64,000 nucleotides of DNA from Eikenella corrodens (GTDB lineage Bacteria; Pseudomonadota; Gammaproteobacteria; Burkholderiales; Neisseriaceae), in NCBI RefSeq assembly GCF_900187105.1, contig NZ_LT906482.1, positions 1,550,001 through 1,614,000 of the forward strand, read 5' to 3'. The position numbers and the translations under genes were made by a program. Numbering within the stretch: the stretch's first letter is position 1; every line of letters starts with the position of its first letter. Below the pieces are notes generated by a model, which was not told where the DNA came from, did not search any database, and worked only from the letters and a program-made list of their open reading frames with translations. Below are positions 52,596-64,000 of this stretch, one piece after another.

Positions 52596-53708
52596 ATGCA
52601 ACACCCGTCTGAACACGCTATCCGCCGCTACTGGCGGAAAATCTGGGATCCGATGGATATGTGGCTGTTCTACAGCATGCTGGCCATCTATGTGATGAGC
52701 CTGTTTTTGCTGTATTCGGCCGACGGTCAGAATATTGGTCAGCTGGAAAATAAAACTCTGCACACGATAGTAGGCTTTGTGCTGCTGTGGTGTATTGCCC
52801 GTACGCGGCCGCAGGTGCTGAGCAACTTTGCTATTGTGCTGTATGGGGTGAGTCTGCTGATGCTGGTGGGGGTGCACTTTTTCGGGGTGATTGTGAACGG
52901 CTCGCAACGCTGGCTGAATTTGGGCATTATTCGCTTGCAACCCTCTGAATTGATGAAAATTGCGCTGCCAATGACGGTGGCGTGGTATCTGCAACAGCAC
53001 GAAACGGATCTGGGCTGGCGGCATTATTTGGCTGCATTGGTGCTGATAGCCGCGCCGGGCTTCTTGATTTTGAAACAACCTGATCTAGGTACAGCAGTGT
53101 TGATTATGGCGTCTGGACTGTTTGTGATATTTTTTGCTGGGTTGCCGTGGCGGGTGATTGCGGTGGCCGTGGTCGGCTTTTTTGCTTCACTGCCGCTGCT
53201 GTGGCAATACGGTATGCACGACTACCAGCGTACCCGTGTGCTGACCCTGCTCGACCCGACTAAAGACCCGCTGGGCGCGGGCTACCATATCTTGCAGTCG
53301 ATGACCGCCATTGGCTCCGGCGGCGTGTGGGGCAAGGGCTGGCTTAACGGCACACAAACGCATCTTGATTACATCCCGGAATCTACTACTGACTTCATCT
53401 TCGCTGTATATGGCGAGGAGTTCGGCCTTATTGGCAATCTCTTGCTGCTGGCGGTGTACACCATCATGCTGGGGCGTGGCCTTTATATTGCCGCCAAAGC
53501 CCCCACGCTCTACAGCCGAACCTTGGCCGGCGCGCTGACCATGACGCTGTTTTGCTATGTGTTTGTGAATATGGGCATGGTGAGCGGCATTCTGCCGGTG
53601 GTGGGCGTGCCGCTGCCGTTGGTAAGTTACGGCGGTACGGCCACGCTTTCTATCATGATTATTGTGGCTATGCTGATGGGCATCAGTAACCAGCAGAGTA
53701 AGATGTAA
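52596..53708 (+). CDS. rodA: Peptidoglycan glycosyltransferase RodA (SEDS)
   Basis: The protein has 370 residues from the ATG at 52596, 1 base after the mrdA stop. About ten membrane helices carry the SEDS landmarks: FFGVIVNGSQRWLNLG, ILKQPDLGTA, the catalytic-Asp region RTRVLTLLDPTKDPLGAGYHI (in part), PESTTDFIFAVYGEEFG and VSYGGTATLS. It polymerises glycan strands together with PBP2. Last gene of the operon; a tight eikDUS hairpin follows. Confidence 0.96.
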   Translation: MQHPSEHAIRRYWRKIWDPMDMWLFYSMLAIYVMSLFLLYSADGQNIGQLENKTLHTIVGFVLLWCIARTRPQVLSNFAIVLYGVSLLMLVGVHFFGVIVNGSQRWLNLGIIRLQPSELMKIALPMTVAWYLQQHETDLGWRHYLAALVLIAAPGFLILKQPDLGTAVLIMASGLFVIFFAGLPWRVIAVAVVGFFASLPLLWQYGMHDYQRTRVLTLLDPTKDPLGAGYHILQSMTAIGSGGVWGKGWLNGTQTHLDYIPESTTDFIFAVYGEEFGLIGNLLLLAVYTIMLGRGLYIAAKAPTLYSRTLAGALTMTLFCYVFVNMGMVSGILPVVGVPLPLVSYGGTATLSIMIIVAMLMGISNQQSKM

Positions 53709-53728
53709 AGTTGGAAGCTACCTGAAAA

Positions 53729-53754
53729 AGGCTACCTGAAATTTCAGGTAGCCT
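53729..53754 (+). terminator. Tight eikDUS hairpin, terminator of the mre-rodA operon
   Basis: AGGCTACCTGAA (53729-53740) and TTCAGGTAGCCT (53743-53754) are separated by 2 bases, giving a near-perfect hairpin followed by TTTG, 20 bases after rodA. A partial copy lies at 53717. Confidence 0.8.
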
Positions 53755-53823
53755 TTGTTATGGATGGGATGCTTGCCGAGAAAAATGATGATATATGTGT
53801 TGAATTTGCAATATATTTGACCT

Positions 53824-53856
53824 GATACGGTATCTAGTCATGGCAAAGCTTTTGCC
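53824..53856. promoter_or_regulatory. Two adjacent perfect short palindromes (operator-like)
   Basis: GATACGGTATC (53824-53834) and GGCAAAGCTTTTGCC (53842-53856) are perfect inverted repeats seven bases apart, about 130 bases upstream of the cysteine hydrolase gene. They overlap a region with -35/-10-like sequence. Regulator unknown. Confidence 0.35.
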
Positions 53857-53983
53857 ACCCGTATAGAATGTCGGCAGTTCTCCGGCCGATGCCGGGGTTA
53901 TTCTTTTTGGTTGTTTGGAAATAAGTATTCCAGCTTCATGGAAGCAAGCGTTTTCAGGTAGCCTTGGCTACAGAAAGAGCATA

Positions 53984-54514
53984 ATGAAGAAAACGGTTTT
54001 GTTGGTTATTGATACTCAGCAGGCATTACTGGATAGGGGTGCTTATCGCGGGGTAGAAATGTTGGATGCCATCGGTCGAATGTTGCTTGCAGCCCGCACA
54101 CATGGGCGTGAAGTCATCTATGTTCGGCACAATGAGGCGGATTCGCCCTTTGCACCGAACTCGCCCGGTTGGCAGATTGCTGCTGCCGTTGCACCGCAGG
54201 CCGGTGAGAAAGTAGTGGATAAATGGTATAGCAGCGCTTTTCGCGGTACGGATTTGCTGGATTACCTGCGTGGCAGTGGAGTTGAGCGCTTAGTGGTGGT
54301 TGGCATGATGACTGAATATTGCGTGGAAACTACGGTACGGGCTGCCAGCGATTTGGGCTTTGAAGTGATTTTGCCAGAAGGTGCCAACAGTACGCTGGAT
54401 AATGGCCGCTGGTCGGCTCAAGAGCTGTATGAACACCATAATTTCGATATTATGCGCGGTCGTTTTGCCGCCATGCCGAGCGTAGAAGAAGCCGTGGCGC
54501 TGTTGTCTGACTGA
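53984..54514 (+). CDS. Isochorismatase-family cysteine hydrolase
   Basis: The protein has 176 residues from the ATG at 53984. The catalytic triad of the family is visible: Asp10 (LLVIDTQQ), Lys80 (VVDKWYSSAF) and Cys113 (MMTEYCVETTVR). The cis-peptide region VVVGMMTEYC is typical of nicotinamidase/ureidoacrylate-like hydrolases. The substrate is not known. It has no signal peptide and acts in the cytoplasm. It is followed 23 bases later by a MarC-family gene, possibly cotranscribed. An eikDUS lies 20 bases upstream. Confidence 0.88.
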   Translation: MKKTVLLVIDTQQALLDRGAYRGVEMLDAIGRMLLAARTHGREVIYVRHNEADSPFAPNSPGWQIAAAVAPQAGEKVVDKWYSSAFRGTDLLDYLRGSGVERLVVVGMMTEYCVETTVRAASDLGFEVILPEGANSTLDNGRWSAQELYEHHNFDIMRGRFAAMPSVEEAVALLSD

Positions 54515-54537
54515 TTTGATGTTTAACGAGAGAAAAG

Positions 54538-55182
54538 ATGATTACTCATATCTTATATTTGTTTACTGGTTTGATTGTTTTAAATAATCCATTGATTGCG
54601 CTTGGTTATTTTGTGGATAAGACGGCGGGCTTCACACTGAAGGAGCAGCGCAAAACTGCACGCCTGGTGTCGATTAGTGCGTTTATTTGTATGGTGGTAG
54701 CCGGAGTGATTGGCACCCCGTTGTTGAAAGTTTTGGGCATTGGTATTCCGGCCTTCCAAATTGCCGGTGGTATTCTGGTGTTTGTGATTGCGATGAGCAT
54801 GATGGGGGGGGAGGACAATCCGGTGAAACCCAATTTGAATAAGGAGCATTCAAGCCTACCGCCGGAGAAGCAATTCGCTTTTGCCGTGGTGCCAATGGCT
54901 ACGCCGATTATTGTTGGCCCCGGTGGCTTTTCTATCGTGATTATTTACAGCAGCCATGTGGGGACGTGGCAGGGCGCATTGGAGCTGTTGATTGCCTGCT
55001 TTATGGTGGGGGTAACCTGCTATTTGATTTTGGCCGGCTCGGCCAGACTAAGCAAAATTCTTGGCAATGTTGGCATCAAGATCATCAACCGCGTGTCCGG
55101 CTTGCTGCTGGCAGCCATTGCGGTGGAGATTGTATTGGCTGGTTTGCGAAGCTTATTCCCGGCTTTGAAGATTATGGGTTAA
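54538..55182 (+). CDS. MarC family inner-membrane protein
   Basis: The 214-residue protein has six hydrophobic helices and the UPF0056/MarC pattern: FTGLIVLNNPLIALGYF, the AFQIAGGILVFVIAMSMM helix, FAVVPMATPIIVGPGGFSIVI (in part), and a C-terminal RVSGLLLAAIAVEIVLAGL. MarC proteins are of unknown function; an earlier link to multidrug resistance was withdrawn. The Shine-Dalgarno GAGAGAAA precedes the ATG. Its own terminator follows. Confidence 0.88.
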   Translation: MITHILYLFTGLIVLNNPLIALGYFVDKTAGFTLKEQRKTARLVSISAFICMVVAGVIGTPLLKVLGIGIPAFQIAGGILVFVIAMSMMGGEDNPVKPNLNKEHSSLPPEKQFAFAVVPMATPIIVGPGGFSIVIIYSSHVGTWQGALELLIACFMVGVTCYLILAGSARLSKILGNVGIKIINRVSGLLLAAIAVEIVLAGLRSLFPALKIMG

Positions 55183-55200
55183 GTTTGATGGTAGCAATGA

Positions 55201-55223
55201 AGAGCGGGTGGTGTGCCCGCTCT
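55201..55223 (+). terminator. Rho-independent terminator of marC-like gene
   Basis: AGAGCGGG (55201-55208) and CCCGCTCT (55216-55223) form a perfect 8-bp stem with a 7-base loop, followed by TTGTGTTT. No uptake sequence is involved. Confidence 0.8.
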
Positions 55224-55380
55224 TTGTGTTTAAATTGTCACTCCACTACCTTGTGTCAATTTTAGTTATGTGACGATATGTTGTATCTAATGATGGATGT
55301 TCGCTTTCTAGTAACAGATTTAGGGTACAATCCCGAGTGCTACACTCTTCTTTTCTGACTCTTTATATTTGGAGACTGTT

Positions 55381-57057
55381 ATGCCCCAATTGTCTGACGT
55401 GCAAATTGCCCAAGCCGCCAACATCCGACACATCGATGAAATCGCCGCCAAGCTCGGCTTGAAACCGGAACAACTGGAGCATTACGGCAAATATAAAGCC
55501 AAAATTAATCCGGCTGATGCATACAGGCTACCTGAAAAACGAGGTAAGCTTATTTTGGTAACTGCTATCAGCCCTACGCCTGCCGGGGAAGGGAAAACGA
55601 CAGTCACCATTGGCTTGGCTGATGCGCTCAACCGTATCGGTAAAAATGCTGTTATCGCCTTGCGTGAGCCCTCACTCGGCCCGGTGTTCGGCATCAAGGG
55701 TGGGGCAGCCGGTGGCGGCTATGCCCAAGTGCTGCCAATGGAAGACATCAACCTACACTTTACTGGCGATTTCCATGCTATTGGTGTAGCAAACAACCTT
55801 TTGGCTGCCCTTATCGACAATCATATCCATCATGGTAATGCGCTCAATATTGATCCAAAACGGATTCTGTGGCGGCGTGCAGTGGATATGAATGATCGCC
55901 ATTTGCGCAATATTATCGGTGGGTTAGGTAAAACCGCCGATGGTGTGATGCGTGATGATGGTTTTGATATAACTGTTGCCTCCGAAGTGATGGCGGTATT
56001 CTGTTTGGCTAAAGATATTGCTGACCTCAAACAGAGGTTGGGTAATATATTGGTGGCGTATACCAAAGACGGTAGTCCGGTGTATGCACGTGATTTGAAA
56101 GCACAAGGCGCAATGACAGTGCTGTTAAAAGATGCCATTAAGCCAAATCTGGTTCAAACCATTGAAGGTACACCTGCTTTTGTGCATGGCGGCCCGTTCG
56201 CTAATATTGCCCATGGATGTAATTCAGTTATCGCTACGCGCTTGGCTTGTCATTTGGCCGATTATGCCGTTACCGAAGCTGGTTTTGGTGCAGATTTGGG
56301 CGCCGAGAAATTTTGCGACATCAAGTGCCGATTGTCCGGTTTGCGGCCGGATGTTGCAGTGGTAGTGGCTACCGTGCGGGCATTGAAATATAACGGAGGC
56401 TTATTAAAAGATGAGTTGTCCGGTGAAAATCTGGCTGCATTGGAAAAAGGGTTACCCAATCTGTTGCGCCATATTGATAATCTGAAAAATGTATTTGGCT
56501 TGCCGGTGGTGGTGGCGCTCAACCGATTCAGTGCTGATACTCAGGCTGAATTGAATTTGGTGGCAGAAGCCTGTCGGCAGCGTGGTGCGGAAATATCATT
56601 TACTGAAGTGTGGGGTAAGGGTGGTGCCGGTGGTGAGGATTTGGCGCGTAAAGTAGCTGCTGCTGTCGAACAATCATCTGCACAATTCAGCTTCTCTTAT
56701 GAAGTAGAGCAAAGTATCCCGGAGAAAATCCGCATGGTTGCACAGAAGATTTATGGTGCAGACGATGTGGATTTCAGTGCGGAGGCGCTGGCTGATATCG
56801 CTAATTTGGAAAAATTGGGGTGGGATAAGTTGCCCGTTTGTATGGCAAAAACGCAATATTCATTCAGTGATAATGCTAAGTTATTGGGTGCTCCAAAAGG
56901 CTTCCGCATCATTGTGCGTGGGTTGACTTTGTCTGCTGGAGCAGGGTTTGTTGTAGTGCTGTGCGGTAATATGATGAAAATGCCGGGTTTGCCAAAAGTG
57001 CCGGCTGCAGAGCGAATTGATGTGGATGACGATGGGGTAATTAGCGGATTGTTCTGA
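55381..57057 (+). CDS. fhs: Formate-tetrahydrofolate ligase
   Basis: The product is 558 residues from the ATG at 55381, preceded by GGAG at 55371; the in-frame TTG at 55369 overlaps this ribosome site and is rejected. It makes 10-formyl-THF from formate, THF and ATP. The P-loop-like TPAGEGKTT (residues 66-74), substrate motifs [22 protein letters not shown] (in part), [11 protein letters not shown] and the C-terminal [17 protein letters not shown] (in part) are intact. An eikDUS codes RLPE at residues 49-52. A possible -10 TACAAT lies at 55326-55331. Third codon positions are less GC-rich than in most genes of the window. Confidence 0.97.
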   Translation: MPQLSDVQIAQAANIRHIDEIAAKLGLKPEQLEHYGKYKAKINPADAYRLPEKRGKLILVTAISPTPAGEGKTTVTIGLADALNRIGKNAVIALREPSLGPVFGIKGGAAGGGYAQVLPMEDINLHFTGDFHAIGVANNLLAALIDNHIHHGNALNIDPKRILWRRAVDMNDRHLRNIIGGLGKTADGVMRDDGFDITVASEVMAVFCLAKDIADLKQRLGNILVAYTKDGSPVYARDLKAQGAMTVLLKDAIKPNLVQTIEGTPAFVHGGPFANIAHGCNSVIATRLACHLADYAVTEAGFGADLGAEKFCDIKCRLSGLRPDVAVVVATVRALKYNGGLLKDELSGENLAALEKGLPNLLRHIDNLKNVFGLPVVVALNRFSADTQAELNLVAEACRQRGAEISFTEVWGKGGAGGEDLARKVAAAVEQSSAQFSFSYEVEQSIPEKIRMVAQKIYGADDVDFSAEALADIANLEKLGWDKLPVCMAKTQYSFSDNAKLLGAPKGFRIIVRGLTLSAGAGFVVVLCGNMMKMPGLPKVPAAERIDVDDDGVISGLF

Positions 57058-57083
57058 ATAGTTTTAGCGTGAAAGAATTCATG

Positions 57084-57109
57084 GCCGGGTATTGCCCGGC
57101 TATTTTTTG
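57084..57109 (+). terminator. Rho-independent terminator of fhs
   Basis: GCCGGG and CCCGGC form a short GC stem around TATTG (57084-57100) and are followed by TATTTTTT. A separate partial eikDUS lies at about 57120. Confidence 0.8.
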
Positions 57110-57216
57110 TGCAAGTAGTTTTCAGGTAGCCGGTGTCCAGTTGCATCCCTACTAGATAAATTTCATTTTGGCTTAGGGATTTAGTGCTTCGTGGTGGTAT
57201 TTTTGTTTTTAGGTAT

Positions 57217-57245
57217 TTGACAAAGTTTTTTTTGAGGCGTATAGT
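57217..57245 (+). promoter_or_regulatory. rRNA operon promoter
   Basis: Perfect -35 TTGACA (57217-57222), a 17-base spacer and -10 TATAGT (57240-57245). An A/T-rich stretch directly upstream (57199-57216) may be an UP element. Transcription should start near 57252, about 180 bases before the mature 16S rRNA. Confidence 0.8.
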
Positions 57246-57300
57246 TCGCATCTTCGCTGTCCCGCATGGCGCAATTTGTTTGTCGCCGGTTTGGTTCAGC

Positions 57301-57312
57301 AGCTCTTTAACA
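57301..57312 (+). promoter_or_regulatory. boxA antitermination element of the rRNA leader
   Basis: AGCTCTTTAACA matches the rrn boxA consensus (TGCTCTTTAACA) in 10 of 12 positions, at the usual place in the leader. Confidence 0.75.
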
Positions 57313-57337
57313 ATCAGATTACCGATAAGTGTGGGTG
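57313..57337 (+). repeat. Left arm of the 16S rRNA processing stem
   Basis: The 25 bases here (ATCAGATTACCGATAAGTGT and on) are complementary, with few mismatches, to 58999-59023 downstream of 16S. The two arms form the long RNase III processing stem. Confidence 0.75.
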
Positions 57338-57432
57338 TTTTACACCTGCACTGTTGAGAAGAAGACAAGACGATGTTTAACATTGTTCTGTCGATTTCTT
57401 TGAAGCAGACCAGAAGTTATTAAGTTAGAGAT

Positions 57433-58978
<1,546 letters not shown>

Positions 58979-58998
58979 GAGAAAAAGTAGGGGTAGAG

Positions 58999-59023
58999 CA
59001 TCCACACCTATCGGTAATCAGAT
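58999..59023 (+). repeat. Right arm of the 16S rRNA processing stem
   Basis: Complementary to 57313-57337 across about 24 positions with few mismatches. Confidence 0.75.
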
Positions 59024-59043
59024 ACAGATGCGAAGAGAATGTT

Positions 59044-59120
<77 letters not shown>

Positions 59121-59155
59121 GTAGTCGTAGAGCGGAGCAGATCCGCCCAGGTACT

Positions 59156-59231
59156 GGGGGCATAGCTCAGTTGGTAGAGCACCTGCTTTGCAAGCAGGGG
59201 GTCATCGGTTCGATCCCGTTTGCCTCCACCA
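59156..59231 (+). tRNA. tRNA-Ala (TGC anticodon)
   Basis: A 76-base cloverleaf: acceptor GGGGGCA with TGCCTCC, D-arm AGCTCAGTTGGTAGAGC, anticodon loop CTTTGCAAG (TGC), T-arm with GGTTCGATCC, encoded CCA. It lies 35 bases after tRNA-Ile. Confidence 0.97.
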
Positions 59232-59558
59232 CACAATACTTTCCAAATAAAAGTATGCTAAATATACGAGTAAGCTGCTGCATCTTGCAGTTTGCGCGGT
59301 AGTTTATTTTTATTTGCGAAGTCAAAACGCATCGATCTTTAACAAATTGGCAAGCCGAAATCAACAAACAAACGAAGTAGGGCTTATCTTTGAGATAAGT
59401 CATACAGAAATTTGGGTGATGATTGTATCGACCGAATCCTGAAACACAAAAGGCAGGATTCGGACACAACAAGCAGTAAGCTTTATCAAAGTAGAGGCCT
59501 TAAGCCCCAGCTGTAGTCAACGCAGCGCAGGCGAAGTCAAAAAGGCACTTCAAATGAT
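59232..59558 (+). other. tRNA-Ala/23S spacer with second boxA
   Basis: The spacer holds a boxA-like CGATCTTTAACA at 59333-59344, the left arm of the 23S processing stem at its end, and no gene. Confidence 0.7.

Positions 59559-59567
<9 letters not shown>
59545..59567 (+). repeat. Left arm of the 23S rRNA processing stem
   Basis: A perfect 23-base inverted repeat joins 59545-59567 (GCACTTCAAATGATAGAGTC and on) with 62436-62458, bringing both ends of 23S together for RNase III cleavage. Confidence 0.85.
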
Positions 59568-62435
<2,868 letters not shown>

Positions 62436-62446
<11 letters not shown>

Positions 62447-62458
62447 CATTTGAAGTGC
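62436..62458 (+). repeat. Right arm of the 23S rRNA processing stem
   Basis: Perfect reverse complement of 59545-59567. Confidence 0.85.
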
Positions 62459-62615
62459 TTTGCGGTGTAGAGACACCGGGAAGAGTACTCAATAGAATAA
62501 AGCTTACTGGAATCGATACACATTACCCGATTGTTTGGTTAGTAGCCGGACAGAACAGTTTGATTTGATTAACCGGAGTGACATTACCGGTGGCTTGACG
62601 ATTTGTACAGTTTAA

Positions 62616-62730
62616 GTTTGGCGGCCATAGCGGTTTGGTCCCACGCCTTCCCATCCCGAACAGGACCGTGAAACGAACCAGCGCCGATGATAGTACGGAT
62701 TACCCGTGCGAAAGTAGGACACTGCCAAAC
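62616..62730 (+). rRNA. rrf: 5S ribosomal RNA
   Basis: About 115 bases. The terminal stem pairs GTTTGGC with GCCAAAC; internal landmarks are TTGGTCCCACGCCTTCCC, CATCCCGAACAGGACCGTGAAACG (in part) and GCGAAAGTAGGACACTGCC. It is the last gene of the rRNA operon. Confidence 0.95.
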
Positions 62731-62740
62731 ACCTATTTAT

Positions 62741-62770
62741 GACACCCGCCTAACGGCGGGTGTCATTCTT
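62741..62770 (+). terminator. Rho-independent terminator of the rRNA operon
   Basis: GACACCCGCC (62741-62750) and GGCGGGTGTC (62755-62764) form a perfect 10-bp stem with a 4-base loop, followed by ATTCTTT. Confidence 0.9.
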
Positions 62771-62860
62771 TGTGGCGTAGAAGATAGATGTTCTACACAG
62801 TATTTGCCCATAAGAGGCTAACTGAAAGTTTAAGGTAGCCGCTTGAGCCTTGGATGAAAA

Positions 62861-63148
62861 TTATTTGATCTGTATATAGAGTTGGATATCCGGGGCTTTT
62901 TCGCAGGCTTCTACCAAGGTTGGCACAATGCGGGTAAAGTGTGCAGAAGCGGAATGGGTATCCAATACAGCCTGGTTTTGCCATAGCTCGATGAAGCTGA
63001 CTTGGTTGGGTTGTTGGGTATTTTGGTATAGGTGGTAAGACAGGCAGCCGTTTTCCTTACGGGTTTCGGCAATCAATTCGTCGCAGTGTTGCAGGAATTT
63101 ATCCAGTTCGGCGGGTTTGACTTCGAATTGGGCAACTACAGTAATCAT
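62861..63148 (-). CDS. Antibiotic biosynthesis monooxygenase (ABM) domain protein
   Basis: The 95-residue dimeric ferredoxin-like-fold protein matches small quinol monooxygenases such as YgiN: ITVVAQFEVKPAELDKFL, then ETRKENGCLSYHLYQN and FIELWQNQAVLDTHSASAHF (in part). Such proteins oxidise quinols or act on reactive small molecules without a cofactor; the substrate here is unknown. Single gene between the rRNA operon and gcvP. Degraded uptake sequences flank it (62815, 63195). Confidence 0.85.
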   Translation of the reverse strand: MITVVAQFEVKPAELDKFLQHCDELIAETRKENGCLSYHLYQNTQQPNQVSFIELWQNQAVLDTHSASAHFTRIVPTLVEACEKAPDIQLYIQIK

Positions 63149-63374
63149 AATGACTCCTTGGTGTTATTTGGATGGATGATTGGTAACATTTGATTTAGGT
63201 TACCTGAAAGCAGTGTAACAGATTTTCTAGTTAAAGCCGCCGATTTCTTCATACCGCATGCATTCAGCTTGCTGTGCGACCATATTGCTTACTACTTTGC
63301 TGCTTTGTATGCTAAATGAGCTTTAGAAATGGCGAGTTTCTTTGGTTTTATTTCGCTTTGCATAAGGACAATAA

Positions 63375-63406
63375 AGGCTACCTGAAAATTTGATTTCAGG
63401 TAGCCT
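63375..63406 (-). terminator. eikDUS inverted pair, terminator of gcvP
   Basis: AGGCTACCTGAA (63375-63386) and TTCAGGTAGCCT (63395-63406) are separated by 8 bases, 30 bases beyond the gcvP stop on the minus strand. Confidence 0.8.
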
Positions 63407-63435
63407 TTCTTTTATGACAGGGTTAATACCTATGT

Positions 63436-64000
63436 TTAGCCTTCATAGTGCTCGATACTGGGGCAAGAGCAAACCAAGTGGCGGTCGCCGTATACATCAT
63501 CGATACGGTTTACGCTCGGCCAGAATTTGTTCTCGCGCACATAGGGCAGGGGGTAGACGGCTTCTTCGCGGCTGTAGGCACGTTTCCATTCGCCGGTTAC
63601 ATCGGCGGCGGTATGCGGTGCGTTGACCAGCGGGTTGTCGTCTTTCGGCCATTCGCCGCGCTGTACTTTCAGCGCTTCCTGCTTAATCTGTTTCATCGCA
63701 GCGATGAAGCGGTCGAGCTCGGCCTTGCTTTCGCTTTCGGTGGGCTCGATCATCAGCGTACCGGCTACGGGGAAGGACATGGTCGGGGCATGGAAGCCGT
63801 AGTCCATCAGGCGTTTGGCGATGTCCACTTCGGTGATGCCGCTTTCGGCCTTGAGCGGGCGTAGGTCGATGATGCATTCGTGCGCCACGCGGCCGTTTTT
63901 GCCGGTATAGAGCACCGGATAATCGGCGGAGAGCTGCTTAGCAACGTAGTTGGCGTTGAGCAGGGCGGTTTCGGTGGCTTGGCGCAAACCGTCTGCCCCC
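63436..64000 (-). CDS. gcvP: Glycine dehydrogenase (decarboxylating) P-protein, C-terminal part
   Basis: The frame is open to the window edge, so only about 188 C-terminal residues are seen. They match the end of the glycine cleavage P-protein: [20 protein letters not shown], the segment [32 protein letters not shown] and the [18 protein letters not shown] stretch, all in the family's usual order. The active-site PLP lysine lies upstream, outside the window. P-protein decarboxylates glycine and passes aminomethyl to H-protein; together with fhs it belongs to one-carbon metabolism. The frame is intact. Confidence 0.95.
   Translation of the reverse strand, partial: GADGLRQATETALLNANYVAKQLSADYPVLYTGKNGRVAHECIIDLRPLKAESGITEVDIAKRLMDYGFHAPTMSFPVAGTLMIEPTESESKAELDRFIAAMKQIKQEALKVQRGEWPKDDNPLVNAPHTAADVTGEWKRAYSREEAVYPLPYVRENKFWPSVNRIDDVYGDRHLVCSCPSIEHYEG

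Overview
The window is chromosomal DNA of a Neisseriaceae bacterium, most probably an Eikenella species. The main evidence is the very frequent 12-mer AGGCTACCTGAA (and its complement TTCAGGTAGCCT), which is the DNA uptake sequence dialect described for Eikenella (AG-eikDUS). It occurs singly inside genes and as inverted pairs that act as intrinsic terminators. The gene set (tig-clpP, mreBCD-mrdA-rodA, scattered gatCAB, pldA, comEC, fimV-like) and the rRNA leader also fit this family. No prophage, plasmid, CRISPR array or intact insertion sequence was seen. The foreign-looking parts are small: Correia-type miniature elements and a few housekeeping genes carrying the uptake sequences of other Neisseriaceae.

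Layout. 1-3000 (+): end of a fimV-like gene, truA, a glutaredoxin-like gene and trpF. 3200-17700 (mostly -): a Tat-exported FAD oxidoreductase, DedA protein, glmM, (ppa on +), a lipase-like hydrolase with a SpoIIAA-like protein, tig-clpP, a SulP transporter, an M48 peptidase, a candidate small RNA, pldA and a kinase-fold protein. 17760-20300 (+): narX-narL type two-component system. 20580-27680: moeB/thiF (-), then on + a lipoprotein, a yjjP-yjjB exporter pair, a TerC/CBS/CorC protein, carA and two small secreted proteins. 27750-30130 (-): modABC. 30500-37060 (+): tsaC, comEC, dnaE. 37320-40400 (-): holA, lptE and small proteins. 40590-47790 (-): gatB, a TRIC protein, a NERD-helicase, gatA, a DUF4303 protein and gatC. 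48000-53710 (+): mreB-mreC-mreD-mrdA-rodA. 53980-57060 (+): a cysteine hydrolase, a MarC protein and fhs. 57210-62770 (+): a complete rRNA operon, 16S-tRNA-Ile-tRNA-Ala-23S-5S, with promoter, boxA elements and processing stems. 62860-64000 (-): an ABM monooxygenase and the C-terminal part of gcvP.

Functional themes. The window holds a cell-shape operon (mreBCD, mrdA, rodA), protein quality control (tig, clpP), the Glu/Asp-tRNA amidotransferase in three separated genes, molybdate uptake next to regulators of nitrate type, and one-carbon metabolism (fhs, gcvP). The competence channel gene comEC lies in a genome rich in its own uptake signal, which ties in with the most interesting observations: the gatA, gatB and carA neighbourhoods carry uptake sequences of other neisserial dialects (AG-DUS, mucDUS, king3-like), as expected if these genes arrived by transformation. 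A second candidate of note is an apparent Hfq-type small RNA with two anti-Shine-Dalgarno CUCCU motifs upstream of the M48 peptidase gene.
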